From Microvelia longipes (Eukaryota; Arthropoda; Insecta; Hemiptera; Veliidae), in the NCBI GenBank assembly GCA_018340805.1, contig JACMZG010001870.1, forward strand, positions 49,475,115 through 49,539,114: DNA of 64,000 nt, read 5' to 3'. The notes beneath the pieces were generated by a model. That model was not told the DNA's origin and did not search any database. It saw nothing but the letters and a program-made list of their open reading frames with translations. Positions 12,796-25,925 of the stretch are shown here, in pieces. How positions within the stretch are numbered: position 1 is the stretch's first letter; each line of letters opens with the position of its first letter. A program made the position numbers and the translations under genes.

Positions 12796-12813
12796 ATCAG
12801 TGTATTGGCAGCA

Positions 12814-12988
12814 GACGTATTAGAGCACGACTAAAATCAGTTGACAGTGTGGGAAAATAGTGTTAAGGAACCGATAAGATTGGTCTAATTTGAATTGAGG
12901 GCGTGGTTTAACATCCAGGACTAACTCGTTGCCTACCTCGCATTATTTTCCCACACTGTCAATTGATTTTAGCCGTGTGTCGTATTAT
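12814..12988. mobile_element. MITE-like inverted-repeat element
   Basis: Left arm CTAAAATCAGTTGACAGTGT and GGGAAAATAG (12814-12863) is mirrored at 12939-12988 with few changes. The interior is about 75 bp, with no ORF. Confidence 0.65.
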
Positions 12989-12989
12989 A

Positions 12990-14194
12990 ATGAAAGAGTA
13001 CTAAGATAAATTTCATTTCTCTTACCCAATTTTTCTTTTTCCTCACAAGTTCCTCAATATACCTATATTTCATATTTTAAGTTAGCTTATAAGTCTACCA
13101 GCCACTAAGGCTCGGGTTTCAAATGTTTAGAACTCGAGTTGCTACAAGAAGAGAAAATGAGTCTCTAAGATGACAGACATTCTTAATTTCATAATCGTAG
13201 CAGGTTTGATGAGGATAAACTTGTGGAGGTATAGTGATGACGACTGGTGGTGAGCACTCAAAGGTGTGTTGTACTCACCAGCTTTGACTACTGTTCACTC
13301 TTACAACAGTGTAAAACTATAGCGAGCTTTAACCCTGATAATTCTCTAATATTTTATTCATCAATTTTTTTCTCTTTTTAAAATCATTCAGATTGTTCAT
13401 AATGTATTCTAAAAAAAAAAGAAAATAATATTATCTTTTTATTCATCCCAGAACGACTTCCTTTAAAAGAAAACCCCCTATCTAATTGTATTTTCGTGTT
13501 TTTCATTTTTTGTATTCAATGCATATTAAAAAAAAATGGCCTACTAATTTTCCATACAAATGTATTCAGAAAAAAAATGTATTAAAAAACAGAATGAAAA
13601 TGTGTTATTTATCGTTAATTACCAAACAAAGGAAATGGAGACGGGGGATTAAAATAAAACATAAACACACTATGAGAGATGGAGCAAAGAGACTACATTA
13701 ACACTGCCCTTCCCACTCCTACCTTCTCTCCATTTCCCCTTTCCATCTCTCGCTCTCTCCATTTCCTCCTCCCACTCCTCCCTTCTCATCATTTTCATAA
13801 AAAGCTAATTACATTTTTTCCCAGCCTTTGTCTTCCCCCCGAGGAGCTAAATTTGACAAATGTATTTTCATGCGTTTTTTCTTTTATTTCTTAATACTGT
13901 TTTCTATTTTTATCGTATTAATTTTTATTGCTTTACCAAGTGCTTTAAAAGAGCACTTGATAGTGGAATCAATTAACCTTTAAAAAATAATTATCGGTAA
14001 TAAAATATAATCAAAAGTTATATACATATAATTCCTGTATGAAGGAGAAAGACATAATGATTTTATCTTAACACATTTTTAAATTCACAGATAAAATAAT
14101 ACTAACTATAGAATAGAATATATATTTATTTCATAGACAATTTTACATTGTATTGAAATATCACCACCAAGTACTGAGCGACAGGACGTTTTGT
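12990..14194. other. No gene seen
   Basis: Contains a pyrimidine-rich CT tract (13706-13795) and a small hairpin CAAGTGCT/AGCACTTG near 13941. Confidence 0.7.
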
Positions 14195-14515
14195 CGTAGA
14201 ATCAACAAGTGTAGTTTGGAACATTTAAATCATCAAGTGTAATTTGGAACAATTGAATCAACATGTGTAATTTGGAATATTTGAATCAACATGTGTAATT
14301 TTGAACATTTGAATTAAAGTGTGTAATTTGGAACATTTGAATCAACAAGTGTGATTTAGAAATTTGAATCAACAAGTGTACTTTGGAACATTTGAATTAA
14401 CATGTGTAATTTGGAACATTTGAATTCAACAAGTGTGATTTAAGAAAATTTGGAATCACAAGTGTACTTTGGAACATTTGAATCAACAAGTGTAATTTGG
14501 AACATCTGATCAACT
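14195..14515. repeat. Minisatellite, 28-bp unit
   Basis: AATCAACAAGTGTAATTTGG followed by AACATTTG, about 11 copies. Confidence 0.88.
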
Positions 14516-14516
14516 T

Positions 14517-15130
14517 CAGATTCGCTTTGCTCAACCTCAGAAAATACAAATCGTCAAATTTATATTAAACACATCTTTGAATAACTTCGGTCGTCCTCAG
14601 ATGGTAAATACAAAAATTTTATTTCCAACAGTCACCTATTTAGGCAGTAACGTGGCTCGGTGCTTCTTAACATTTATGATCAAACAAAAGCCGTAGTTTT
14701 ATCTGCTGTGTTGAAATCAAACTTACTTCCTATCAGAATATTAACTTATTACATAAAGGTATACAATTTTACTAAATTTTAACTGAATAAGATAGATATT
14801 CCTATATATATTATTTTTTAAATACATATACAAGTCATTTGATTAAAATATTGTAAAACTAATGCTGATAATTAAAATGAAATATTGGTCTTAAATATAT
14901 ATTACATGCGCGCCAAATGTGAAATCACTCGAAATACTTATCTACTTTTTATGAATATTCAAAATTTTGCTGAGTAATCATTGCGGGTTAATAACGTCGT
15001 ATAACAATTATTTTACTGACGGTACAACAACACCTAAAGATTGATTTTGTACAAAATTATAACTCTTTAGTATAAATGCAGGAAGATACGAAGATAACAA
15101 ATACACACACAAACACACATACAGACAACT
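14517..15130. repeat. Composite dispersed repeat, copy 1 (contains 5S-like piece)
   Basis: It opens with CAGATTCGCTTTGCTC, includes a 5S-rRNA-like stretch on the minus strand (14627-14672), ACAAGTCATTTGATT at 14829, CATTGCGGGTTAATAACGTC near 14979, and a run ending in ACACACAAACACACATACAG. The same order of blocks occurs at 36880-37582. Confidence 0.65.
14627..14672 (-). pseudogene. 5S rRNA-like fragment
   Basis: AGTCACCTATTTAGGCAGTA and ACGTGGCTCGGTGCTTCTTA align to the reverse complement of the middle of 5S rRNA (GGTCTCCCATCCAAGTACTA, ACCAGGCCCGACCCTGCTTA) at moderate identity. Confidence 0.45.
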
Positions 15131-16179
15131 TTGTGAAAACTAATCAGGAAGTCTTAAAAGCAACAAAACGAATAATTCAGGCGAAATCCGGGGTTTATAT
15201 TTTTTTTGCAAACACCAACGGTATAAATTTAAAAATAATCCACTTGATTCGAATTAGTTTGATTACGTTTTTGTTCGATACTAATTAGTAATCCAATCCA
15301 GGCTTATCATATTTTCCGTATTTCTCGGGGAAAAAAATTCCTATCATCGCTAAAAGCTTTCCTCCGGTTTGATTTTTGAAAAAAGTAAACAGGTTTAAAA
15401 AAAACTTCTCATAAACCTGCTCAAAAGAATTGCGGAAAAAGTCTCAGAGGGGAGAATGTGAAGCACAGGAGACATGTTTGTTCTTCTAAATCCAACTTGT
15501 CGGAGGAGATAAACCTTCACACTTGTTCAGGTAACACCTGCTACTCCACAAATTTAACCCCATCCCTATTATATGGCTGGTTTTACAACCCCTCCCCCCC
15601 AATCTTATATTTCAATTTTAGAGGGATTTATCTAGCTTGAGCCGTCTTTTTTTTCTAAAACTTGATTGAGATTTTTTCCCGTTGCTAGTCTTAAAAAAAA
15701 TGTTTCTGTATTTTTTTCATCCTTCACTTGGTTATCTTTTAGTCTGGTTTATTTTCCTTTTGCTCTTTCGTTCCGGGAAAGTTTTTCTTTGTAATTAAAG
15801 AGAAACCTGGTTTAAAATGCTAATGATTCAAATAATATAATTTTATAATAAGATAAACTTCAATTTTCTGTATCATTAAAGAACCTTAGATTCAATCAAC
15901 CCACAGTCTTAATTCTAATTGAATTTGATTATTTCTTACTTATAACAAATACCCCAATTGTACAGATTTATTAGATTTTTTAAGTTGGTACTGAAACGTT
16001 CAACAGTGTTTTCAGAAGGAATATGCTCAATTTAAACTTTTAAAATTATTTTAAGGTTGGACACAAACCCACATTAACTATTATGCAACATCTTGTACTC
16101 ACGTAAAACATCCGTACACTAGCAGAACCTATGGCCGTTCAAGGTCCATGCTAGCATAGTATTTTTGTTCAACCCAAAC
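15131..16179. other. No gene seen
   Basis: Unique AT-rich sequence. Confidence 0.7.
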
Positions 16180-16710
16180 AATTTTGGCACGCTTTAGCAA
16201 ATTGCATAACTGTAAAAAGAAACAAACATTTTGACAACGCTTTAGAAATATTACATTTAACATTTATAAAGAAAATAAATCAATATTATACAACGACACG
16301 CTTTAAAAAAAATTAAACAATATAAAATTATTGATTAAAAATTGGAAATCTAACACGCTTAAAAATTATTGACATCGCTTTAGCCCATTGCATAGTATAA
16401 AAGAAACAAACCATTTTGACACGCTTTAGCTAATTGCATTAGTTTAAAAGAAATAAACAATCTTGGCACGCTTTAGGAAATTACATAAATGTTTAAAAGA
16501 AATTTACTTCTTTTAAACATTATAACTGTATAAAAGAAACAAACCATTTTGACACACTTTAGCTAATTGCATTGTTTAAAAGAAATAAACAATTTTGACA
16601 CGCTTTAGAAAATGACATTAATGTTTAAAAAAAAACAAATTTGACACGCTTTAGAAAATTACATAAATGTTTAAAAGAAACAAACAATTTTGACACGCTT
16701 CAGCAAATTG
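16180..16710. repeat. Satellite array, about 48-60-bp unit
   Basis: TTTTGACACGCTTTAGCAAA, TTGCATAA, TTTAAAAGAAACAAACAA repeat with variable length. Confidence 0.85.
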
Positions 16711-18934
16711 CTTAACTCTTTAAAAAAAATACGCAGCTATAAATTTTATTTAAACCCATACACCGATCGTTTACATAAATAAATGTATTTTGATTTTTTT
16801 TCGGAAAAGGAAAGTATGATATGCAAAAAGAAAAACCTGACTTTAAGAAAAACCCTTTCAGTAGGAAAAATGTTGTGAAGGGAGAAAATATTCAAAGAAG
16901 AAAATGTAAACTGTCTGAGTCAGGTCTGTTAGTGGGAAAACTTGGGCTTTTTTCCCTCAAAAAGAAAATTGGGTTGGGAAAGACGTATTTTCTTTTTGGA
17001 TATGATAGCTTTAGTAAAGGCAATATACAACATTTGCTGAGCCATCAGACTGCGAATACTTTCTTACAGTATCTTATGCCAATAAGCTCTTACAGTTCTT
17101 CTTACAGCTCGCAACCTAAAAACCAGCCCTTTATACTTAATAAAACGAATAAAATTCAACATAAATTATGTTATTCATTTAATATAACTTTATATTTAAG
17201 AGGAACTCTATGATAATATAGAAAATAGTAACAATATCCTTATTTAAGATGACTAAACACTTTTGAAAAACAAAATTTCCCTTGCCCTTAATCATTATGT
17301 CAAGGTGATGGTCAACTTTAAAACAAATTCTAGGAGGCACATAAGCTTTCGTTATGGAATGATAACGAAATGAGAAAAACACATTATACAATTTTCGCAA
17401 TTCCGCCTATTTCAACCTTAACTATAAACCACCGACCAGACAAAAAAATTGTCGTTTACTTCATACAGAACCACATACAGACAAAAGGAAATTATTGGAA
17501 ATGCTCTATACAAAAACTGACAAAGACAGTTTAAACAAAAAAATAAGTCATTTACAATCTCGGCAGTATTTATTATAATATTATTGTAAAATCTTAATTT
17601 TTCCTTTACTTCCTTCTTTGTAATTTCATTTTAAATTTATTTATTTACATAGTTAGTAAATAAATTGACATAAAATATATTTTCTTGTTTTTTTATAAAA
17701 TATTGACATAGTATTTTTTTGACATAAAAAAAAAACATTTAAAATATGATTATTTTTCAAACTTTTTCATTTTTCTCTATTTCAAGCAAGTACTGACGAA
17801 GCTCAGGATCCCTGGGCGAAAGCTCTTCGTCAGTTTATATTCAATAACTTTTAAAAAAGGATATAAGTCGTAATTAATTTAATTGTTATTAACTTTAAAT
17901 TGTCCTAAACTTTTTAAAAATACATTTACCCAGAAAAAATACCAAGTAAAAAAAAAAATTTTCATTCCATAAAATATCAATTTCATGTTATTCAATTGAT
18001 TTCATTTTTAGCATTAAAATCAGAAAACTTTAATTCGAAGACCAAATATTAAGTTTAAGACACAAATTTATACTAAAAGTTGACTTAAATTTGCCTTGAA
18101 TGCCAGCGAAATATATTTTGATGCGTAGAGAAGTAACATTTTCTTGGTGCTGCTCGTTTCTAACAATCGTAAAATATAATTAAATCTTTTAGCTATAACC
18201 GGAATTTTTGAAGAACTAGGGTCTTAAGACACTAAGTTAAACTTAAATTTGACTTAAATATGCCTTGAATGACAGCAAAATAAATTTTGATGCTCAGAGA
18301 TGTAACATTTTCTTGTGCCACTCATTTCTTACAATATAATCGTACAATATAATTAAATCTTTTAGCTATAAACGGAAATTTTGAAGAACTAGGATCTTAC
18401 ACCAAAATGTAACAAAGTTATTTATATATCCTCAGAATCAAAAACGTTTGAATTACAACGCCGCGACTTTTTTTGTAAAAATTAGCAAAGTGAACTATAA
18501 AAACGAATCCAACTAACCATAGGAAGAAGTTGTATTCAAACCATATCAAACGGTTTAAAAAAGAAAACGGAATCAGATTTTTAGACCTCTTAGAATAAAA
18601 TAAATATGAATAATACAAACAGGAAGAGTAAGTACACGGATGTAAGGTAAAACCAACTAAAAAGAACTGGTAGGATAATTCAGGTTTTAGCCGATCATGC
18701 GGCAAATTCAAATCAAGTTGTATTAGCATCAAAAACAAATATCCCCCTCCCCCTCCTTATACAAATCTTATATCTTTTTCAATATATAAAAAGAAAAATA
18801 ATTTTTAAATATAACAAACTTATACAAATTGATCATATCATGATTTCCTATCTAGGAAAATATGTATGATATTTGTATGATTCATAAATGTTAAATAATA
18901 AATTATTACTATATTTATATACCTTTTTTGGTTT
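16711..18934. other. No gene seen outside the 17.8 kb motif
   Basis: Two diverged direct copies of a 150-bp segment (TTTTGATGCGTAGAGAAGTA at 18116; TTTTGATGCTCAGAGATGTA at 18287) form a local duplication. Confidence 0.7.
17793..17834 (+). ncRNA. Hammerhead-like core inside a long hairpin, 17.8 kb
   Basis: CTGACGA, a strong 7-bp stem II (GCTCAGG/CCTGGGC) with loop ATC, GAAA at 17818-17821, then GCTC. Stem I across the site is weak. An alternative fold pairs ACTGACGAAG (17792-17801) perfectly with CTTCGTCAGT (17825-17834), which would compete with the ribozyme fold. Confidence 0.38.
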
Positions 18935-19246
18935 TCAAGCTTTTGAGGAGGAATAGGTCCTAATTAATACAAAAAAAACTAATTTTGCCGAGCTTTCGAT
19001 ATAATTTAATCTTTTTCAAGGCTTAACATATTAAATAATAACAAAACAGTTACATGGTAGTTTACACTAGATGTTTGGACAACAACTGTAGTGGACAACA
19101 AACATCTAGTGTAAACTACCATGTAAACTGTTTTTGTTATTAATTTAATATGTTAAGGCCTTGAAAAAGATTAAATTATATCGAAAGCTCGGCAAAATTA
19201 GTTTTTATTTGTATTAATTAGGACCTATTCCTCCTCAAAAGCTTGA
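18935..19246. mobile_element. Foldback element with about 143-bp arms
   Basis: The left arm 18935-19077 and right arm 19099-19246 are nearly perfect reverse complements (TTTTGAGGAGGAATAGGTCC at the outside, TAGTTTACACTAGATGTTTG at the inside), separated by about 21 nt. The right arm contains CTTGAAAAAG...ATCGAAAGCTCGG, loosely like the hammerhead 3' core. No coding capacity. Confidence 0.8.
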
Positions 19247-19705
19247 ATATTTAAAATAGAGGTCCCTATAAAGTTTTTGTTTTTTGGTTTTCACGTTTTA
19301 TCTTTACGGCAGATTAGGATATTTTTTTATTTTTTTTTTTATAACACTAACTGCAAAATATGCATTTTGCTAAAAGTTAGCTAAAATCTAAATAAACGAA
19401 CCAAATAAATGTTTATGCCAAAGCATATTGCTTTCAAGTCATATCATAATAACGTAATTGTCTCCTTACTATATTGAACATGAAGAAATTCAGGCCCAGA
19501 GGTCCTGGAAGGACCAGAGATTCAGGGCCAGAGAACCCGAAGGAATTTCTTTGAAAATGCTTGCTTTTTTGTCATTCTTACAATTCTGTTCCATTTTGAT
19601 AAACTATCATCCCACCAAACTTGCTTAAGTTTCAACTTATACTTCATAACTTAATCAATGACATAACTGTGTCACATAAAATGTTTAAAGGATAGACATG
19701 TATGT

Positions 19706-19715
19706 AATATATATA

Positions 19716-19788
<73 letters not shown>

Positions 19789-19868
19789 CATACATATACA
19801 CACCAAAAATATATTATAATATATATATATATATATATTATATATATTATATATATTATATATATATG
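19706..19868. repeat. (TA)n microsatellites
   Basis: Two TA tracts, 19706-19782 and 19811-19868. Confidence 0.95.
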
Positions 19869-21966
19869 TACTTATACAAGGAAAACACTTCTAGCAAAAC
19901 ATTTACGTCACATGTTGACACGTTGCACCTAAAATTCTAAACCGCAGATCGATTGGTTGTGTCAACATTTCCTTATGACAACATAGAGTCAATATTAACT
20001 AAATGTCAAACCAATAATTACACGACTCAGCTCCTTCAAAGACTTACTCATTTTCATCTAACAGCTCATTGTGCTTTTTTATTTTAAAAATAAATTTAAA
20101 ATGCAGCGGAATAAATTTTATCCCACTAAAATTCAATGTAATTTTAAGTTTAATGTTAATTCATAACATTGAATTAATTCAACGTAATTATACGTATATT
20201 GATTGCGAGCGTTTCCAGTTATGAAGCTATGGCCAATTTTGTTACCATAGCCATGCCAAAAATCTTAAGGCATTATTATAATTGGAAAATTAGCTCAAAT
20301 TAATTTTTACAAGATGACCAGTCTCAGAAAAACTTGTTAATATCAAAATATATCAGAGTTGCCAAAGAATAGAACAGTTTCAGAAACGGGATTTGGTGCT
20401 TTAAGAAACCGTATAGTTTTCCGCTGAAAATGTAAAGGAAATAAAAAACAAATTAAATAAGTAATAAAAATTTTAATCAAGTCCCACATAAAACAATGAA
20501 GAGCATTAAAACTTCAAAAAGTATCAAATGTCTTTAAATTATAAAACGAAAAATCGGTGGGAAAAAATTTACTAGGGAAAAAAAGGAAATAAAATAGAAA
20601 GCTGAATTTTATTACAATCAAAAAGTTTTGCGGGCTGAGAAAATGACTGTTCCACCACGAGTAGGAAAATTATACAATTATTATACCTTTTAATGGCTTT
20701 GAAGTTTTGATACTTAAACAAAAAACTTGTATCAAACCAAGAAAACTTATAATTATTGTAATAAATGTGTTCGGGTGAGAAGAGAGGAGAAAAGCATGGA
20801 AAAAGACATTATTAATACTGGTAGAATTATGAGGATGTTTTGAGATATAATGTCTACTTTTTTAACACTGTCTGTGAAGGGGGAAGCATCAAATAATATT
20901 TTCTCCGGCTCGAAGGACCAGAAAAATGCATAAAGTGAAATCTAATTTTATCGCAGTGTCAAGGTGGTAGAAAGTTATTGTGAATAGGCAGTATAGCTTG
21001 AATCCAAGTTTCCCGGCGATAAAATTTTTAATAATACATTTCATGAGTGAACGAATATTTCTTGATGCAATTTAAATACTTTATATAACAAGATGGGCTC
21101 GGGAAAAAAACCACACACACGTGAAAAGTGAAGAAAAGAGGGTTAATAAAATTTTCATAACGTATAAAGGTAAAATTATATTATGGAAAATAATAGAATA
21201 AATAAATATAGGATGAAGGTTTAGTGGGCAAAGTTTTACTGAGTGCGGGAAAACTCGCAGGGAGGAAAGCGGGAGTAATTGTGAAAATTAGGGGCTGGAG
21301 TTGGATGAATGTTAAACTATTCATGGGGGTTTTTAGTAAAGGTTTTGTAATCACATGTGGTAGTCGGGTGTTTTGCAAACTAGAGGCAAGGTTACATGCA
21401 AATAAGGCTTTTCTGAAAACCCTTCAAACACTGAGTAGAGTGAATAAGGACGAGTAGCACCATTTGAGAAGCGAAACAACCTCAGGTATGTTCTAGACTT
21501 CACATTATATATCTACTTACCAACACACGAGGTTTTCTCGATATAAATAACAGCGTTAATACCTCGATCTCCCCCCTAGCTAACAATAAATTGTATCTGA
21601 TCACAGATTACTATAGGTATAAGAGAAATTTTAAACTTGATTCTATTGAGAATTAATTGGTTGAGAAAAGGCATTACTCGACTACCCCAGTCAATGAAAC
21701 CCGCCTGGATTAGTATCAAGATAATAATTAAATTTCTAAACCTAGACGTGTTGGATACAGCACGAGTAATTAATTATAAACTTCTACAAATGCATTATAA
21801 TTTAATAATGTTTTCCAAACCTGTAATTAATTTAGTCATTTAGAATATATTACTGAGTTCAAATAATTATATCGAGATCTTCTTTGTTAGATTGTTTTAA
21901 AGCCGCTTGTTTAAGTCTTTTAAAATCCATTCTTGTTTTGAAATATTTGACTAGATCATTTTTAAC

Positions 21967-21970
<4 letters not shown>
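19869..21970. other. No gene confirmed
   Basis: AT-rich; a frame at 21224-21457 has a short RPL27-like start discussed among the rejected items. Confidence 0.6.
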
Positions 21971-22031
<61 letters not shown>

Positions 22032-22035
22032 TAAA
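21971..22035. repeat. (TA)n microsatellite
   Basis: About 30 TA units. Confidence 0.95.
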
Positions 22036-22279
22036 CATTTCAAAAATATTCACAATCTTAAAAACAAGAGTATAGATCAGGCTAAAACTTTTTCACAAAT
22101 GTACTACTATGTATGGTAAATAAAAATACTAAGCTACATATTATTTTAATGTAATATATATAACATAATGTAAACAAATCACGTTTCCGACTAACACATT
22201 TGAAAATTTGCTTATATTTAGGCAGTATGACATTTATATAAACTAGTAATATGACGAACTGATAAAAGTCAACTAATTA

Positions 22280-22372
22280 AGTGGCCACGAAAGGCCTCAG
22301 GGATGCGCAGGTGCCACGAAGCGGCCCTTAGCGCCGACGCCGCGTAGCGTCTAAGAGGCTAAAAGCCTGTGG
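22280..22372. other. Isolated GC-rich hairpin-prone segment
   Basis: GACGC-CGCGTA-GCGTC nested within CTTAG...CTAAG, plus CCACGAAGCGGCC; similar CGAAGCGG motifs occur at 50.1 kb. Confidence 0.55.
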
Positions 22373-25300
22373 TTTTAATATTTTTTTGTTTTTCATAGTT
22401 AAGTCGTTGTTTTTGAGATATCAATGCAGTCTTGTAGCTCGGTTGCTTTTTTGTTATCATTCTTGCTTTAATTGCACTGTCTTATTTTACTCTTTAAGTG
22501 GTTATCCTGTACTTAAAGGATTGATAAGGAAATTTGGAAAAATTTAAATTGCGTAGTGATAATAAGCGCACTAGAAAGGTGATTGAAACTAAATTATAAT
22601 GAACTATGCATACAGAGTATTGTTTTACACATCTCATTTAATAAACATTGAAATGTTAAATACATTTATATGACGTCACTTATGTATTTACATACATCAT
22701 GTATTTACATACCTAATGTGTTCGGCCGTTCTATTTACCTGAATATTTATCAACACGTTATTGCTGTATATATTATTTGCTATGATAATCTTCAGATTTA
22801 ATTAACATCCTATTCAATTTGATTTAATACCGATGAATAATAAGTTTATTAATTATTTATGTTCATTCATAAATATTTATTAATCGTTAATAGGATGGTG
22901 TAAAATAACGTTTTTCTAAGGAAGGGAGAATGACATTACATTATTCCCGGTTTTAACAGGTTGTAACAGAATATAACGCAACTAATGAGGGAAACGCAAC
23001 TTTGCGTGCACGAGTGTTGATTTGAGCGAAGCGAAGGTTGAAATACCACACGAGCATTGCAGTGACGTCTAACTCCCATGTTGAGTACCATACTTTATCT
23101 AAAATTTTTGGGGTTTTAAAAAACTATTAGTAACATTAAGCAATAACATAATAGTCTTTAGATTCTGCTAGTATCAAAAGTTTAAGTTTGATTTCGGCTT
23201 GTATTAATAATTCAAGCAGCATTTTTTAAGCTAGTAATTATTTAAGTATTTTTATTTTTTCATAACAACTGTCAGTATCACACATTTTTAAATAGGTATC
23301 TGCTTTAATAACTATTAAAAAGTTAATTATGCCGGCGAGGACAACAACTCAAACGAGCAACACGTACTATCCGTCCAATTATATGTTTGTGTGTGAGTTG
23401 ATGTAACCAATAACTTCTGGTGTTACAAATTTTTAAAAAATTGTTGAATAACCTTATGTCTAATTGTGCGCCCTAAACATGATATTTTTATACTACAATA
23501 ACCTATTTTAAGAAATCGTTAAAAATTTGACAGATCAAATTGATACTTTACAAAAATGTACATGTACATATATAAAAGATGAAAATCAATTCACAAAATT
23601 TAATTTTGATATTGATCGCCTTTTTGAAAAGTAATAAGTCGTTACACACAATACATATAACCACTTTGTCCTGAGGTCGAGCGCAGCGAGTCCAAAGTAA
23701 TATATGTAATATAAGTATATATAATATAAGTAATACAATAACTCTAAGATTTAGATAATCCTGACATTCTAAAGAGGAGCGAAGTGACTCCAAAGCTGTG
23801 AGAAAAAGTACCGAGGTACCTTATACCCAATTTTTTTAACTGCATTAAAAGCTTAGAAATTTGATACCAATATCACCATATTCCGGTAACTTTCCACCAA
23901 GCTATTATTCGACATATATTAGATTTATGATAAAAATATTTTAGTCTAGTAATGTTGGAGCATAAGTTCTTAAGGGGCCACACTACAATACTTTATTAAG
24001 TATTGAGCAATTTTATAAATATCGATATTTTTTTTTAGCAAATAATGAAATTAAAAATTCTTTAGGATGCTTTCTGATTGACTTTAAAAGTGCCAACAAA
24101 GATAAAACACAGCAACAGATTGTTTGAACTGTTTCTTTGAGTAAACCAGTTGAAAGTTTTCCTATCAAAGCTCTAGGTGAACGGCAAGGCAGGCAAAACT
24201 TGCCCCTCAGATGTTCAAACACAGACAGGGGCAAATACTGCCTACCGCAGGGCAAACTTTGCTTCGACTTGAATTTCTATCCGGTTTAAATACTTTTAAT
24301 TGAAGACGTTGCTGATCATTAGATCAGACGTTTGTTTTTCTAGTTTGTGTGTTCTCTGTTTTTGATCTTCGTTAATTTTCTTTTTCCCGCAAAGTGAGGG
24401 GAAAATATTTTCACGTCAAGCTTTTTAATACTATTTATATACCTGACACTTTTAAATAGTGCTGTGGTTTAATAGCTTGTTGTTACATGAAAAAGTTAAG
24501 GCTCCCTTGCTTAAGAATTTTTAGTCTTTAAAATATGTCTATGGGCAGGCCAGATACTCAATCCTGGGGACAAGAACCACTTCTCCACAACGGGCGCTAT
24601 TCTGATTTGGTATTAGATGCTATGTTAACTGTAGCTAGTAAGTACCAAAAGAAAATTTAGATAATTATTTTCCGACAATTCCGGGTGGGAGGAAGAGGAA
24701 TGAAACTTTTGGACACCTAATAGAGTATTTGCATTTTTCCAAAAAAATAAATTAAATGTGTTTAAAAAATATATTTAGCTTTACAAAAATATTTTATTTA
24801 ATTTTGAATATTCGAAATAGGCATTAAAAGAAGAGGAGAGGAGGAATGGGTGAGGGAGTGGGGAGAAAATGGAACGTTCTAAAGGTTGGGTCGATTAAGG
24901 TACAGATGGGAGTTTTAGTTAGAAATATCGTAAGGTTTTACAACAATTATTAACAGTTGCTTACAATTCAATAGAATGTAAAGAAGACTGAAACAATTCC
25001 GTGTTCCAGGTAATACAATGCCTAAGGAACGTGATGACTACAGCTGTCAGTATCAGCTTGTTAACAGTATAGAACCAACTCTTATGAGTGTTGCTCTAGT
25101 GAATATTGTACTAAACGGTGGTATTCATACGTATGACACAAGCAGTCGAGGCCGTTTTCCCGCCAAAACAACGTGTTTGAATATATATTTCTCGTTTTTG
25201 TGCTGTGTCATCAAAAGTATAGGTTTTTCCATTCTAATTTTTAACAGAGTGTTATTTTATGTGACGTACTTATAAGATAATGCAATAAAAATTATGTAAA

Positions 25301-25446
25301 TACTCTATTGAGAGAAACTTTACAAAACCACATCGGATTTGTTTAACTTATCCTCATACACTAAATACATTCGTAAAATAACATTTTTTTAACAATCCAA
25401 GGAAATGTTATATAATAAATAAAACAATATAATGTTTAAAAAAATT
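22373..25446. other. No gene confirmed
   Basis: Mostly unique. A candidate first exon at 24526-24640 is listed as a finding. GAGCGAAGCGA-type motifs occur at 23026 and 23679. Confidence 0.6.
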
Positions 25447-25925
25447 GTTTTAATAATACTAGGTCTAATATCACAATAAAATAAAATAAATCAGACGCGT
25501 TTCGGAAAGTCTCTCATCATCAGTGTTTAAAAAAAACTAAACTTAAATTCCTTAATACTATGTGTAGGTAAAGTAAGAAGGATGGACGACTTCTTAGATC
25601 CAGGGACCAAAAGAAAGGGCTTCTTTGCCTGTACCACCTGTACTAAAAATTAACAAGTTCCTAAAGTACTAACATATAAATATAATGATTTATTTTTCAG
25701 TTAATATTAATATTATTTAGTTTAAATACAAAACATTTTTTTTTTTTTTTTTAAATAATACAGTTATTTAATTGACTATATTTTTACTTATGATTAGGAA
25801 TAAGACCATATGTAGTACATAGGTTAAAATTTAACCAATATACGATGATGGGATACTTACCAAAGCGCGGCAAGTATCTGATTTATTTTATACTGTGATA
25901 TTAGACCAAGTATTATTAAAACAAT
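25447..25925. mobile_element. Element with inverted PLE-like ends
   Basis: TTGTTTTAATAATACT and GGTCTAATATCACAAT at the left recur as reverse complement near the right end (25879-25925). The left arm carries a hammerhead-like core on the minus strand and the right arm a degenerate one. The interior contains a T17 run and no ORF. Confidence 0.55.
25494..25523 (-). ncRNA. Hammerhead-like motif, 25.5 kb
   Basis: On the minus strand CTGATGA (25517-25523), a weak 4-bp stem II, GAAA (25500-25503), then the palindrome ACGCGT (25495-25500) covering A15.1-stem III-U16.1, with C as position 17. Stem I has two pairs, a mismatch and two more pairs. The flank is repeated in inverted orientation at 25879-25925. 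Confidence 0.5.

Noticed and set aside
21224..21457. Frame beginning GKVLLSAGKLAGRKAGVIVK, like the KOW motif of ribosomal protein L27
   Set aside because: Similarity stops after about 20 residues, with one extra residue and no splice signal I trust; chance or an old fragment.
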